Made by a program: the position numbers and the translations under genes. Below, one piece after another: positions 44,722-53,264 of a stretch of 64,000 bases of DNA (its first letter is position 1; the number at the start of each line of letters is the position of its first letter). The DNA is from Deltaproteobacteria bacterium (GTDB taxonomy: Bacteria; Myxococcota_A; Polyangia; Haliangiales; Haliangiaceae): NCBI GenBank assembly GCA_020630875.1, contig JAHDIH010000010.1:1-64000 (forward strand), written 5' to 3'. The notes beneath the pieces were generated by a model. That model worked only from the letters and a program-made list of their open reading frames with translations. It did no database searches and was not told where the DNA came from.

Positions 44722-45396
44722 ATGACAAAGGTAGTCATCATCCTACTCCTATGCAGCTGCTCTCAAACTAAGTCGCTTCCGGAGGCCACCACGCAAGTTG
44801 CCCAAACCACCACAGTCGAGGACTACGACTCACAGTGCAGAGACTTCTTGGGTGTGGTAGACGAGGATGAAGTAACGTCCGAGCTAGAGCATGATTTGAT
44901 AGTATGCGCTACAGACTCATCAGTGGTAAGCAAAGAATGCCATTGCGAGCAAAACGATGTAACGCCGCAGAACCACAACGAAGAACCGGATGAAAATGGC
45001 TGTTTGTCCTGGCAAGCTTATGAATGCGCTGAATTTTCGTATGGCGTTTGGACAAAAGCTGGAGAAAAGCTACACGAAGGCAGAGATACGTACTACGGCA
45101 AGTCATTCGCAACCAAAGTCATCACTTTTGAAAAACGCAAATTCTTTGTGCTTTCTACGCATAGTTCGGACTCCCACAGCACAGAATGGACGCTTCTTCG
45201 CCCAGAAAGCTCCAGCAGGCCAAGTTTAGAAGTACGTAACGGCACAGTAGACGTCGTTGGCGCGAAGGTTATCGTGACTACGAACCAAGGCCGTCAACAA
45301 CTGGTCTGGGACGAAGAGCATGACAACTTCTGCGTAGCGACAGGCAATGCGTTTGACTGCGACACTCCTGTATTCATCAACGGTCACTCTAAGTAG
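44722..45396 (+). CDS. Lipoprotein of unknown function
   Basis: A 224-residue lipoprotein. MTKVVIILLLCSC gives lipobox LLCSC. The mature region has nine cysteines, with the stretch ECHCEQNDVTPQN, and a beta-rich C-terminal half (KVITFEKRKFFVLSTHSSDS, QQLVWDEEHDNFCVATG). It diverges from the three-ORF cassette. The two neighbouring lipoprotein genes share a loosely similar C-terminal pattern (QLVWDEE / LIWADDP followed by Cys), which could mean distant homology. Confidence 0.7.
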   Translation: MTKVVIILLLCSCSQTKSLPEATTQVAQTTTVEDYDSQCRDFLGVVDEDEVTSELEHDLIVCATDSSVVSKECHCEQNDVTPQNHNEEPDENGCLSWQAYECAEFSYGVWTKAGEKLHEGRDTYYGKSFATKVITFEKRKFFVLSTHSSDSHSTEWTLLRPESSSRPSLEVRNGTVDVVGAKVIVTTNQGRQQLVWDEEHDNFCVATGNAFDCDTPVFINGHSK

Positions 45397-45450
45397 AAAA
45401 TGCCTCCCGTGCTCTGAACGTAAGCACAGGTCAAACATGAGCAAAATTTC

Positions 45451-46182
45451 TTAGTCGCGCGCTAATTCTAAATAGTCTTTTCCACTAAACCGGTAGCGTT
45501 TTTCTTCCGAGCTATGTTTCGTCTCAGGAAGAGAAGGATCATGATACTGATGCTCGACTCTCTCTTTGATAACTACTAGGTCAAACAGTCCTTCATTTCT
45601 TTGAGAAGCAATCTTAACTTGGCACGTCTCGATGGTATCCCCCTCGCCCCCAGACGACGTCGTATCGCAACTCAATATAGCGGGAGCACTTGGATCATCA
45701 GCCCAAATCAGCTAGAGCTTGCTAATTTGCGAGGAAGTATCCCCCTCCCCCTGCAGAGAAGTAGTGTGCTTGATCTGCATCGCGCGTCGGTCACCAAGTG
45801 AAATGAATTTGTAGTCAACGCTCTGCGCTCCAGAGATGTCATCATCTTCGACTTGCCAGTCTTCCAGCTCAAGTTCCACAACGACACTCTTTTGTTCATC
45901 CAAAATAACAAAAATACCCTGACGCCCCTTTGCGGAGGGATGGTCGCCAATTCCCTTGCTGTCCGCGCCCCATGCTTCGCAAATCGTGCCACCTTCAAAA
46001 GCAACGGGCTTAAGGGTCCCCCCATCTCGGGAAGCCAGTGCGGACTGGCAAGCCACAGAAGAAGGAGTAGGTAACCTAGCTGCTTTAGCAGTCAGCTTGG
46101 TGGCCGCGGCATCATTCAGCGGCTTGCTGCTGCACGCACTGGAATAAATTAGCAGCATTAATGAGAATATTGCTTGTCTCAC
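45451..46182 (-). pseudogene. Lipoprotein gene interrupted by an in-frame amber codon
   Basis: A GTG-started lipoprotein (signal MRQAIFSLMLLIYSSACSSK, lipobox SSAC) runs for 156 codons to a TAG at 45712-45714. In the same frame translation continues with LIWADDPSAPAILSCDTT and 70 more residues to a TGA or TAA stop at 45451. Together 244 codons with one amber codon give a protein the size of its neighbour (224). I read it as one gene broken by a point mutation. Alternatives are a sequencing error, readthrough, or two independent genes. Confidence 0.6.
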
Positions 46183-46240
46183 CTGAAAACTTTAGCAGCA
46201 CAACGCAACCAAGCAACAGCTACCGTCACTTGCAGCGTTT

Positions 46241-48013
46241 TTAGTAGCGGAAGCCAAGTCGTGCAAATAAGGTGAACTGTGAAATCCTAGGCACGTCCAA
46301 AAGTGGCGCTCTAGCAGCGTCGATGATCTTTACCTTTTGAAATCCATAGGTTCCGAAACCGGTCAGATACATTTTCTTAGAAAGTCTTGCGCTGGCCTGC
46401 GCGGTGATGCCTAGGCCATCGTACTGCGAACGACCAAAGCAAGTTGCAACTGTGGTACAAGGAGACCTATTTTGATCCACGGACGACTGATACCAGAACC
46501 TCAGCGCAGCGTTGAGACGCTCCTCGAGAAACCATCGTTCAAACGCAACATCGAATCGTCCCACATTTGGCGTTCCAATCTTCTTTCCAAGGCCTTGGAT
46601 TCTGGCATAGCTAGCAGTCGCGCGAAGCCCGCCCCAAAACTTTCTGTCCACGATCTTAGCCCCTACTTCGGCACTTTTGGCAGCCGGAATAATGGCGCTT
46701 GGATCGGTCTGCTTAGCTCCGTCAATGAAAAACAGAACTGGCGACTGACGATGTCTGTATTGTCCCCAGGTAGAAATTTCAAGACGCCTATCGAAAAGCG
46801 CGAGAGAGCCAGCAAGTCGCGCCGACTGCCGCGAAATTCGAAGCAGTTCAAGGTTGTTTTGAATCACTGTAGAAACGGGGGCATTAGGGTCATTAGGATC
46901 ATTGTAAGCAAGATCAAAAGTCTGCTGAGCGTTAACCTGAAGTGTTTCCACATCTACATGGTTGTATGCCGCGGTCAGAATAACTTGAGGGTGCGGCTTA
47001 ACGTTGGCGCCAAGACTAAAGTTGGTAAACTGAGTACCCGCAAAACCAAACACATCGGTAACGCCATAGTGATATAAGTCAAAAAGACCGTTGGGGCGCC
47101 AATAAAGCTGGCTTGTAATAGCGATTCGCATAACCTCCGGCTCGCCCATACCACCAAGTTGACGAGGAGGCAGCACGTCGCCCATCGGCAGCACCCCAAA
47201 GGCGCCTAGCGCCCCCCACAGTCCGCGACCTTCAAATCGCGTTGCTGCACCAAAGGCTATTGGCTTTGCAGCGGAGTAATCGCTATCAATGGAGCGGGAA
47301 CTGCGGCGAGGGTAAAGGCCACCAAAGCCAACAAGAGAGACCTTTGGTGACATTTTATATTGAAGCTTGATCCCATCAAGTTTCGAGCTCGCCGCTTCCT
47401 CTACAAACTGCCGACCCAAAACTGCAGAAAATTTACTGCCGGTATAGGTTCCTTGGAATTCGCGAATGTCGTATTCGTTAGTGCCGTAGGTACCAGACTG
47501 TTGACCGTTAGAATACCGCAGTCGAATATCTGAGGTAAAGTCTAGCTTTTCACTCCCATAGGAGAGTCGATTGCGCGCATCTCCAAAAAAGCGCGCGTTA
47601 GGACTTGCCGGTTCGACAGGAACATCAGCGTTGGCAAAGGCTGGACCTGTAGCTGCTGACTCACCATAGTAAAAGCTCGTCAACGTAAACGAGCCATGCC
47701 AGCCTTCGCGAGCACGAAAGAAGCGATCGACGCGCTTATCATTTTTGTCAGGGACACGTTCATCTTCTACCCCATCAAGCTCTTCGTCTTGGTCGTCTTG
47801 CTCTGCAGCGATTTGTGCGGCCTTTTTTTCTTTCTTCTTTTTGCGACGTTTTTTGGGGGCCGGCTCTTCTTCGTCATCATCCCCGACGCCGTCATCAAAT
47901 TCTTCGTCGTCTAATACTTCTTCATCGTCGTCAAAGTCATCGTCAACACCATCCTGAGCCCAAGCCAGTTGGACTGAAATGAGGAGCATCAACAGAAAGC
48001 GGGCTAACGGCAT
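46241..48013 (-). CDS. Outer-membrane beta-barrel protein with highly charged N-terminus
   Basis: A 590-residue protein. Signal peptide MPLARFLLMLLISVQLAWAQ, then an exceptional block of Asp/Glu (about 25 acidic residues), a Lys/Arg block (PKKRRKKKKEKKAAQ) and another acidic stretch. From about residue 100 come alternating amphipathic strands ending in FTLFARLGFRY with terminal Tyr, as in large outer-membrane barrels; about 18-26 strands could fit. One cysteine pair (CTTVATC) is in a loop. GGGAGGGA lies before the ATG, inside the last codons of the cytochrome gene. It probably serves as the porin partner of the cytochrome (inference). Confidence 0.8.
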   Translation of the reverse strand: MPLARFLLMLLISVQLAWAQDGVDDDFDDDEEVLDDEEFDDGVGDDDEEEPAPKKRRKKKKEKKAAQIAAEQDDQDEELDGVEDERVPDKNDKRVDRFFRAREGWHGSFTLTSFYYGESAATGPAFANADVPVEPASPNARFFGDARNRLSYGSEKLDFTSDIRLRYSNGQQSGTYGTNEYDIREFQGTYTGSKFSAVLGRQFVEEAASSKLDGIKLQYKMSPKVSLVGFGGLYPRRSSRSIDSDYSAAKPIAFGAATRFEGRGLWGALGAFGVLPMGDVLPPRQLGGMGEPEVMRIAITSQLYWRPNGLFDLYHYGVTDVFGFAGTQFTNFSLGANVKPHPQVILTAAYNHVDVETLQVNAQQTFDLAYNDPNDPNAPVSTVIQNNLELLRISRQSARLAGSLALFDRRLEISTWGQYRHRQSPVLFFIDGAKQTDPSAIIPAAKSAEVGAKIVDRKFWGGLRATASYARIQGLGKKIGTPNVGRFDVAFERWFLEERLNAALRFWYQSSVDQNRSPCTTVATCFGRSQYDGLGITAQASARLSKKMYLTGFGTYGFQKVKIIDAARAPLLDVPRISQFTLFARLGFRY

Positions 48014-50322
48014 ATCGAGTCCCTCCCCGTTCCGTTTCCTGGCGCCCACGTCGTAGTATTGTGACACCCACTGCCAGTACAAGTCGAGCGAAGCCCGTGA
48101 TTAGCTCTTTGCGTATCATTAGCATGACAGCTTACGCACTGCGGCGAGAGCCCGATGAAGTTACCAGACCGGTGACAGTCAAAGCATGGCAGCGTGCGAT
48201 GCAGTCCTGAGAGGTTGCAACCAACGCCGGTGTGATCAAATTGCGCAGGGGCGAAAGAAAATTGACTATGGCACTCGCCGCAACGAGGCGACAGCGAGTT
48301 ATTGTGAATGTCGTCCTGGCGATGGCAGGTGATGCACATGTCGCCGGTTCCAGCGAGGGCCCGATTGTTTTTATGACACCGTTCGCAATCTACCTGATCG
48401 TGTTGGCCGTTCAGCGAGAACGAGCCGACGTCATGCAATGGTTTGATATTCTTAAAGCTACTGGTGTTGTGGCAGGTTTCGCAAACCGTGCCAAACTTGC
48501 CTTTGTGGACCTTTGGCTCTTCATGGCAGGAGAAACAATTGGTTGCCAAAGGTTTAAAGTCTACGGTTTTGTGACAAGACGAACAAGCCACTTTGAGATG
48601 CTGCCCTTCCAAAGGATAACGACTCATGGTGTTGTGATTGAACGTAATCTCGCCAGTTTCCACATGACACTTCTCGCAACGGTCCCCTAACGCACCATTG
48701 TGGGCGTCATCGCTCTTGTGGCAGCCTGATGCGGAACAATTGGTAGGCGTGTTGGCAAAACGTTTTTTCTGATGGCAGTCCTGACATTTAGGAACCGTCT
48801 TGTGCAGGCCTATCAGCGGGTACTGAGTGTCTCGGTCGTGATCGAACTTGTACGGCCACCAACTTCCTGGCGTATGGCATTTAGAGCACGTTTTTCCCAG
48901 ACGTCCTTGGTGGAAGTCTTTATGACATTGCGGCCCGCACTCTGTCGGCGTGTTTTTGTAAGTCGTTTTTCCAGTCTTTGGGTTCTTGTGGCATTTTCGA
49001 CAAGTCACCCCAGAATGTTTTTTTACAAGTTTGAAGCTTCCATTTTTACCGTGCGCTTCTTGGAAGGCAGGAAGTTTGTCAGGACGCTTGAGATTCGGAT
49101 TCCCTGGTGTTTTGTGACACTTGGTGCACTGCGAGTTTTTGTACTCTCGATCATGGACATTTTTGTGCGCATGGCAATCCATGCACTTGATGCGACGAGA
49201 AAACTTCTCAAACTTATCTGGCGTCTTCCCTCTATGACAATCCTTACACTCTGCCACCGCATGCTTGGCCACCAGCTTAAACTTGGTGCGCCGGTTGTGA
49301 TTGAATATGGACTCGGCCTTCCAACTCGTCGCTTTGTGGCATATTTCGCACGCGGGTGGATTGCCGAACTGCTTGAAACGGTTGCCGTGAGGGCTGTCTG
49401 ACTTGTGACAATCTTTACAACGCTTGGACGGCTTACGCGTCCCTCGGGATTTAGTGTGGCACGTATAGCAAGCCACGTCACGATGGGCGCTACTGAGCTT
49501 AAAGCGCGTTCGATCGTGGTTGAATGAAAATTTTTCTAGCGACTTATTTTTTGGAGAATGACAGCGCTCGCAGTTTTTGTCGAACAGATGCCTTTTGTGA
49601 GGACTCTTGTGACAGTGACCGCACAGATCGGCGTTCTTGCGTCCTAGATTAAATTTAGCTCGAGGATGGCACTTAGCGCAGGCGACGTCAGCATGATTGC
49701 CAACCAGCCCGACGGCAGCATCTTTTTTGCTATTGTGGTTAAAGTCCAGCTTGCGTTTTGGCGGCTTCCAAACGCCTTGCGTATGACAGCGTTCGCAATG
49801 CATCATGGCGCGGCGGTCAAAGTTGTGAGGCTGGTCTTTCTTGTGGCAACTGCCGCACAACTGGTCCTCGCCTAAAAATACTCGTAGGCCCTGACGGTTT
49901 TTCTTTTTGTGGCAGTTTTCGCATGGCACCGTGGCATGCCGCCCCTTTAGCGACCAACCGGCCTTATCATGGTCAAAGTTCCGCATGCCGCCTACGGCCC
50001 GCCAACCCATAAGATCGAAACTTCGACCGCGATGATCTTTGTGGCACGACTCGCAGGACCTTCCGCGAACTTTCGAAGTTGCGTGATAACCTTTCCCTTG
50101 GTCAATGCGTTTCTTTAGGTCTCGATGATCGTGGCATCCCAAACACTTTGCATTGCTCGTCGCAGGAGTACCGTCATGACAATCGTTGCAATGCGCAGCA
50201 CCTTCCAAAGAGGCATGACTGGTTGCCAACTTTCCAGGTGACGTACTCGCAAAGTCCGAACCATTCGCAATGTTTGCGATGCTAAGTATTACGAGAATTA
50301 GTATATTAGGAAAATGCCCCAA
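48004..50322 (-). CDS. Multihaem c-type cytochrome with 27 CxxCH plus 3 stretched sites
   Basis: A 772-residue exported cytochrome. Signal MGHFPNILILVILSIANIAN. Counting by eye gives 27 CxxCH haem sites, one CxxxCH (CGPQCH) and two CxxxxCH (CSASGCH, CTGSGCH), so up to 30 haems. Most of the protein is a tandem repeat: a F-x-H-D/N motif, about 6-10 residues, x-L-x-x-x-H, then V-x-C-x-x-CH. Nine repeats can be seen, such as FNHDRTRFKLSSAHRDVACY. The extra His of each unit is a good distal ligand. It starts at a TTG and is followed by the porin gene with overlap. Long multihaem wires of this kind bridge the periplasm. Confidence 0.95.
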   Translation of the reverse strand: MGHFPNILILVILSIANIANGSDFASTSPGKLATSHASLEGAAHCNDCHDGTPATSNAKCLGCHDHRDLKKRIDQGKGYHATSKVRGRSCESCHKDHRGRSFDLMGWRAVGGMRNFDHDKAGWSLKGRHATVPCENCHKKKNRQGLRVFLGEDQLCGSCHKKDQPHNFDRRAMMHCERCHTQGVWKPPKRKLDFNHNSKKDAAVGLVGNHADVACAKCHPRAKFNLGRKNADLCGHCHKSPHKRHLFDKNCERCHSPKNKSLEKFSFNHDRTRFKLSSAHRDVACYTCHTKSRGTRKPSKRCKDCHKSDSPHGNRFKQFGNPPACEICHKATSWKAESIFNHNRRTKFKLVAKHAVAECKDCHRGKTPDKFEKFSRRIKCMDCHAHKNVHDREYKNSQCTKCHKTPGNPNLKRPDKLPAFQEAHGKNGSFKLVKKHSGVTCRKCHKNPKTGKTTYKNTPTECGPQCHKDFHQGRLGKTCSKCHTPGSWWPYKFDHDRDTQYPLIGLHKTVPKCQDCHQKKRFANTPTNCSASGCHKSDDAHNGALGDRCEKCHVETGEITFNHNTMSRYPLEGQHLKVACSSCHKTVDFKPLATNCFSCHEEPKVHKGKFGTVCETCHNTSSFKNIKPLHDVGSFSLNGQHDQVDCERCHKNNRALAGTGDMCITCHRQDDIHNNSLSPRCGECHSQFSFAPAQFDHTGVGCNLSGLHRTLPCFDCHRSGNFIGLSPQCVSCHANDTQRANHGLRSTCTGSGCHNTTTWAPGNGTGRDSICR

Positions 50323-50365
50323 CCCTCTGAAAGCTTAACACGAGAAGATGGGCACAAATCAACGG

Positions 50366-52543
50366 CTAGTAGGAGGAATCCGCGACCCAACGCCAATCTC
50401 GATAAATGTGATATGCAGAAAAAATCACGAGCAGGATTGTAAAAGGAACGTGGACCTGTTTCCACGAGTGCAGTAGTTGTTGCGCTCGTGAAGCCAGGAC
50501 CTTGCGACGGTTTGCAAGTAATACCCGCCCCGTCCGATGGGTAAACTCTTTGTTCAGCGCTTTGGCTACGCCGGCTTTCTTAAATTTTTTCTTTCGACTA
50601 AGCCAGCGGTACGGGCGTTTCAGATCTTCTAAGATTAGCCACGCAAAGGCGTGAAAGAACCCTGGTTTGACCGCTACAGCGTCTGCACGGCGAGAATGCG
50701 ACTCACTCTCTTCGTGGATCATTTTGTACAGTCCTGGGTGACTTGACGCCAAAGCGCTAATTGCGCGTTTGTGATCTAACTCTTCAAGCTCCCGGCCGTT
50801 CAATAAGTCTGGTACCTGCGTATAGATGTATCGACCAAGTACCCCAGAGACCACCACGATGACCATGCACCAAAACGCGAGCATCGCCCACCAGATTTCA
50901 AATGCTAAGGCACAGTGAATGACAATGAACATGGGACCTACAGTTCCCGACATCATGTGAAAGTCAAACCACATGGTGTTACTCGCGAGAAAGCGAAACG
51001 CTGAAAACCGCCGAAACATGGGATAGATCGCAGCAACTGCCATTAATACGGTACCGATGTAGCCCGTCCACATCGACAACTTGGTACCGTCCTTGTACCG
51101 AACCTCTTCTTTGAGAAACTCCAACGCTAGCCCGGCTTTTTCAGGATCCGCGGTGATCTGAGCGTATGCCCAAGAATATTCGGGCCACCACGTTCGTAGC
51201 GCAACTTCTACTAATGCCAGTAGAAACGCCCCAAGTCCCAGCGCCCAAAACAGAATCCCCGCAAAACGAAATCGACGTACACGAGCGATCCCTGCGTTCC
51301 TAAGACCGATCCCCTCGGTGAACGGCGCGGTAGGCAAAATTTCGTTTTTAAGCTTCGGTAGCGGTTCGTTATAGCCGGCTGCCGCAATCTTTTTAACTTC
51401 TTTCGATCGTTCGTTAAAAAGTTCGTAGGCATTCAGCTCCACCAACGCACCGGTCGGACAAGCTGAAACGCAAGCCTGGTCTCGATAGCTGCCGCAGTGG
51501 TCGCACTTGTTTGCAATACGTCTGGCACGAGCCACCCGAGGAGTCCCAGAACCAAACTTGAGACTGCCGTCCTGCTCGAGCCTGGAGAAAAACCCGGGCT
51601 CAAATCCAGGGCTTGCGGGGTTTACAACGTCCACCATCGTAATTGCCTCGTAGGGACAAGACTGCGCGCAAGCGCTGCATCCCGTACAAGAGGCTTCGTT
51701 GATAACGACTTCCTTTTTGGTGGTATCGTAGGAAATAGAGTCGTACTCGCACGGATCGATGCAACGTTGGTCCGTACACGTCCGGCAAGTAAATACAAAG
51801 TCGAGCATTCCCAGTTGGTAGCCACCAAGCGTAAGTCGCTGCGCCCCGTAGCGATCGGTGCATGCTTTTTCACAAAGTTTGCAGTCGATGCAAAGGTCGA
51901 GTTGCCGAACGCGAACCATCGGTCCGGATACTGAAATTCCGTGACGAACGTAGAAATCTAGGACTTCTTGTTTTACGTCTACTAAGCGCTCTAGACGCTC
52001 TAATCCAGCCAGTGCGGCTTTTTGCAACCTACCAGAGAAGTCTTGGCTTCTCCCGGCGAGTTCCGTGACCAAACGTTCTGACATCAAGAATGCCGTAGTG
52101 GGGGCACTTGCGAACAAACCTACGCACTGTTCTTTGCGGGATGTACTCGCTGCCGGCAGAAGAGCCCGACTGTTAATTACATCTCCAGCCATGAATATCG
52201 CAAGGTTCTTAAATGAGATACGTGCCAGAGGTTCGGGTTTGATTAACGATGCTTCGTTCCCCTTACCTCCGGTTGGTGCATTCTGCTTCGCAATTCGAGC
52301 ACGAAAATCTTCTTCGTCAAAAACACCAAGAGAAAGTTGCCCCGCCGCCACAAACACCATCTGCCTATCTAGTTCGACAATGCCATCGCGATCCAAAGTG
52401 ATGTATTTCAGTTCGCCCTTCTCTGCAGCCCTTGAGGTTATCTCAGACGGAATACCTTGAAAAAGAGAGAAACCACTAGCATGCATCATGCAGTCGCGAT
52501 CACTTGACACCCCCAATTGCCCATCCCCCATTACGACCACCAT
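50366..52543 (-). CDS. Membrane FeS protein with cyclic-nucleotide-like N-domain and cytochrome b-like C-domain
   Basis: A 725-residue protein. Residues about 1-190 resemble a degenerate cyclic-nucleotide-binding domain (FSLFQGIPSEITSRAAEKGE). Then come four ferredoxin-like cysteine groups (CIDCKLCEKAC, CRTCTDQRCIDPC, CTGCSACAQSCPYEAI, CDHCGSYRDQACVSACPTG), enough for four [4Fe-4S] clusters. The C-terminal part has about six membrane helices with paired histidines (FDFHMMSGTVGPMFIVIHCA and HVPFTILLVIFSAYHIY) that could hold b-haems. Myxococcota-type genomes often contain such proteins, and it precedes the cytochrome in the same orientation. It could pass electrons from the quinone pool or a cytoplasmic donor to the cytochrome (inference). 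Confidence 0.8.
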   Translation of the reverse strand: MVVVMGDGQLGVSSDRDCMMHASGFSLFQGIPSEITSRAAEKGELKYITLDRDGIVELDRQMVFVAAGQLSLGVFDEEDFRARIAKQNAPTGGKGNEASLIKPEPLARISFKNLAIFMAGDVINSRALLPAASTSRKEQCVGLFASAPTTAFLMSERLVTELAGRSQDFSGRLQKAALAGLERLERLVDVKQEVLDFYVRHGISVSGPMVRVRQLDLCIDCKLCEKACTDRYGAQRLTLGGYQLGMLDFVFTCRTCTDQRCIDPCEYDSISYDTTKKEVVINEASCTGCSACAQSCPYEAITMVDVVNPASPGFEPGFFSRLEQDGSLKFGSGTPRVARARRIANKCDHCGSYRDQACVSACPTGALVELNAYELFNERSKEVKKIAAAGYNEPLPKLKNEILPTAPFTEGIGLRNAGIARVRRFRFAGILFWALGLGAFLLALVEVALRTWWPEYSWAYAQITADPEKAGLALEFLKEEVRYKDGTKLSMWTGYIGTVLMAVAAIYPMFRRFSAFRFLASNTMWFDFHMMSGTVGPMFIVIHCALAFEIWWAMLAFWCMVIVVVSGVLGRYIYTQVPDLLNGRELEELDHKRAISALASSHPGLYKMIHEESESHSRRADAVAVKPGFFHAFAWLILEDLKRPYRWLSRKKKFKKAGVAKALNKEFTHRTGRVLLANRRKVLASRAQQLLHSWKQVHVPFTILLVIFSAYHIYRDWRWVADSSY

Positions 52544-52583
52544 AGCATGAGAAATCAGGGATTTGCGCTACCCTCGCGGAAAA

Positions 52584-53243
52584 TTACAGGGCTTGGCTCG
52601 CGTTTGTACGTAAAGCTTTAATCTGCGCAGCATAGTCGTTTCCCCCAAATACGCCACTACCGGAAACAAACACGTTAGCTCCCGCGGCGGCTATCTCCCC
52701 GATATTTTCAACCTTTACCCCACCATCGACTTGAACGTCGATAGAGCGAGTTCCAATCATGGTTCTTAGCTTTTCAAGCTTAGCCTTCGTTTGAGGAATG
52801 TAGGACTGTCCACCAAAGCCTGGGTTGACCGACATCACGAGAACCATGTCCAAGTGATCGAGTACGTTTTCGATCGAGCTCAAAGGAGTTGCAGGATTCA
52901 AGGCTGCACATGCTTTTTTGCCAAGTTGTCTGATTTTGTTCAATACCCGATGCAAGTGCACACACGCTTCCACGTGAACCGAAATAATATCTGCTCCCGC
53001 TTTGGCGTAGCGTTCCACGTACTCTCCAGGTCGTTCAATCATCAAGTGAACGTCTAGTGGTTTAGTGGTGGTCTTTCTCAATGCCGCGACAATCGGAAGA
53101 CCGATGGTAAGGTTTGGCACAAAGTGCCCATCCATCACATCGACATGGATGTAATCTGCACCGCCCTGGTCGATGGCTGTAACCTCTTCGCCAAGCCGCA
53201 TAAAGTCAGCACTAAGGATCGATGGAGCAATCTTGATAGCCAT
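52584..53243 (-). CDS. rpe: Ribulose-phosphate 3-epimerase
   Basis: A 219-residue TIM barrel of the pentose phosphate pathway. [59 protein letters not shown] and [20 protein letters not shown] cover all active-site and metal residues of the family. It follows rsmB with a 21-base gap. Confidence 0.98.
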   Translation of the reverse strand: MAIKIAPSILSADFMRLGEEVTAIDQGGADYIHVDVMDGHFVPNLTIGLPIVAALRKTTTKPLDVHLMIERPGEYVERYAKAGADIISVHVEACVHLHRVLNKIRQLGKKACAALNPATPLSSIENVLDHLDMVLVMSVNPGFGGQSYIPQTKAKLEKLRTMIGTRSIDVQVDGGVKVENIGEIAAAGANVFVSGSGVFGGNDYAAQIKALRTNASQAL

Positions 53244-53264
53244 GCACGAACACTACTTCAACAA

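Noticed and set aside
45409-45430. Weak hairpin after the 224-residue lipoprotein gene
   Set aside because: The stem is only about five pairs and no T-run follows, so it is not supported as a terminator.
48232-50285. Several long plus-strand ORFs antisense to the cytochrome
   Set aside because: They arise from the strong codon bias of the Cys/His/Lys-rich repeats (few stops on the opposite strand) and show no protein features.
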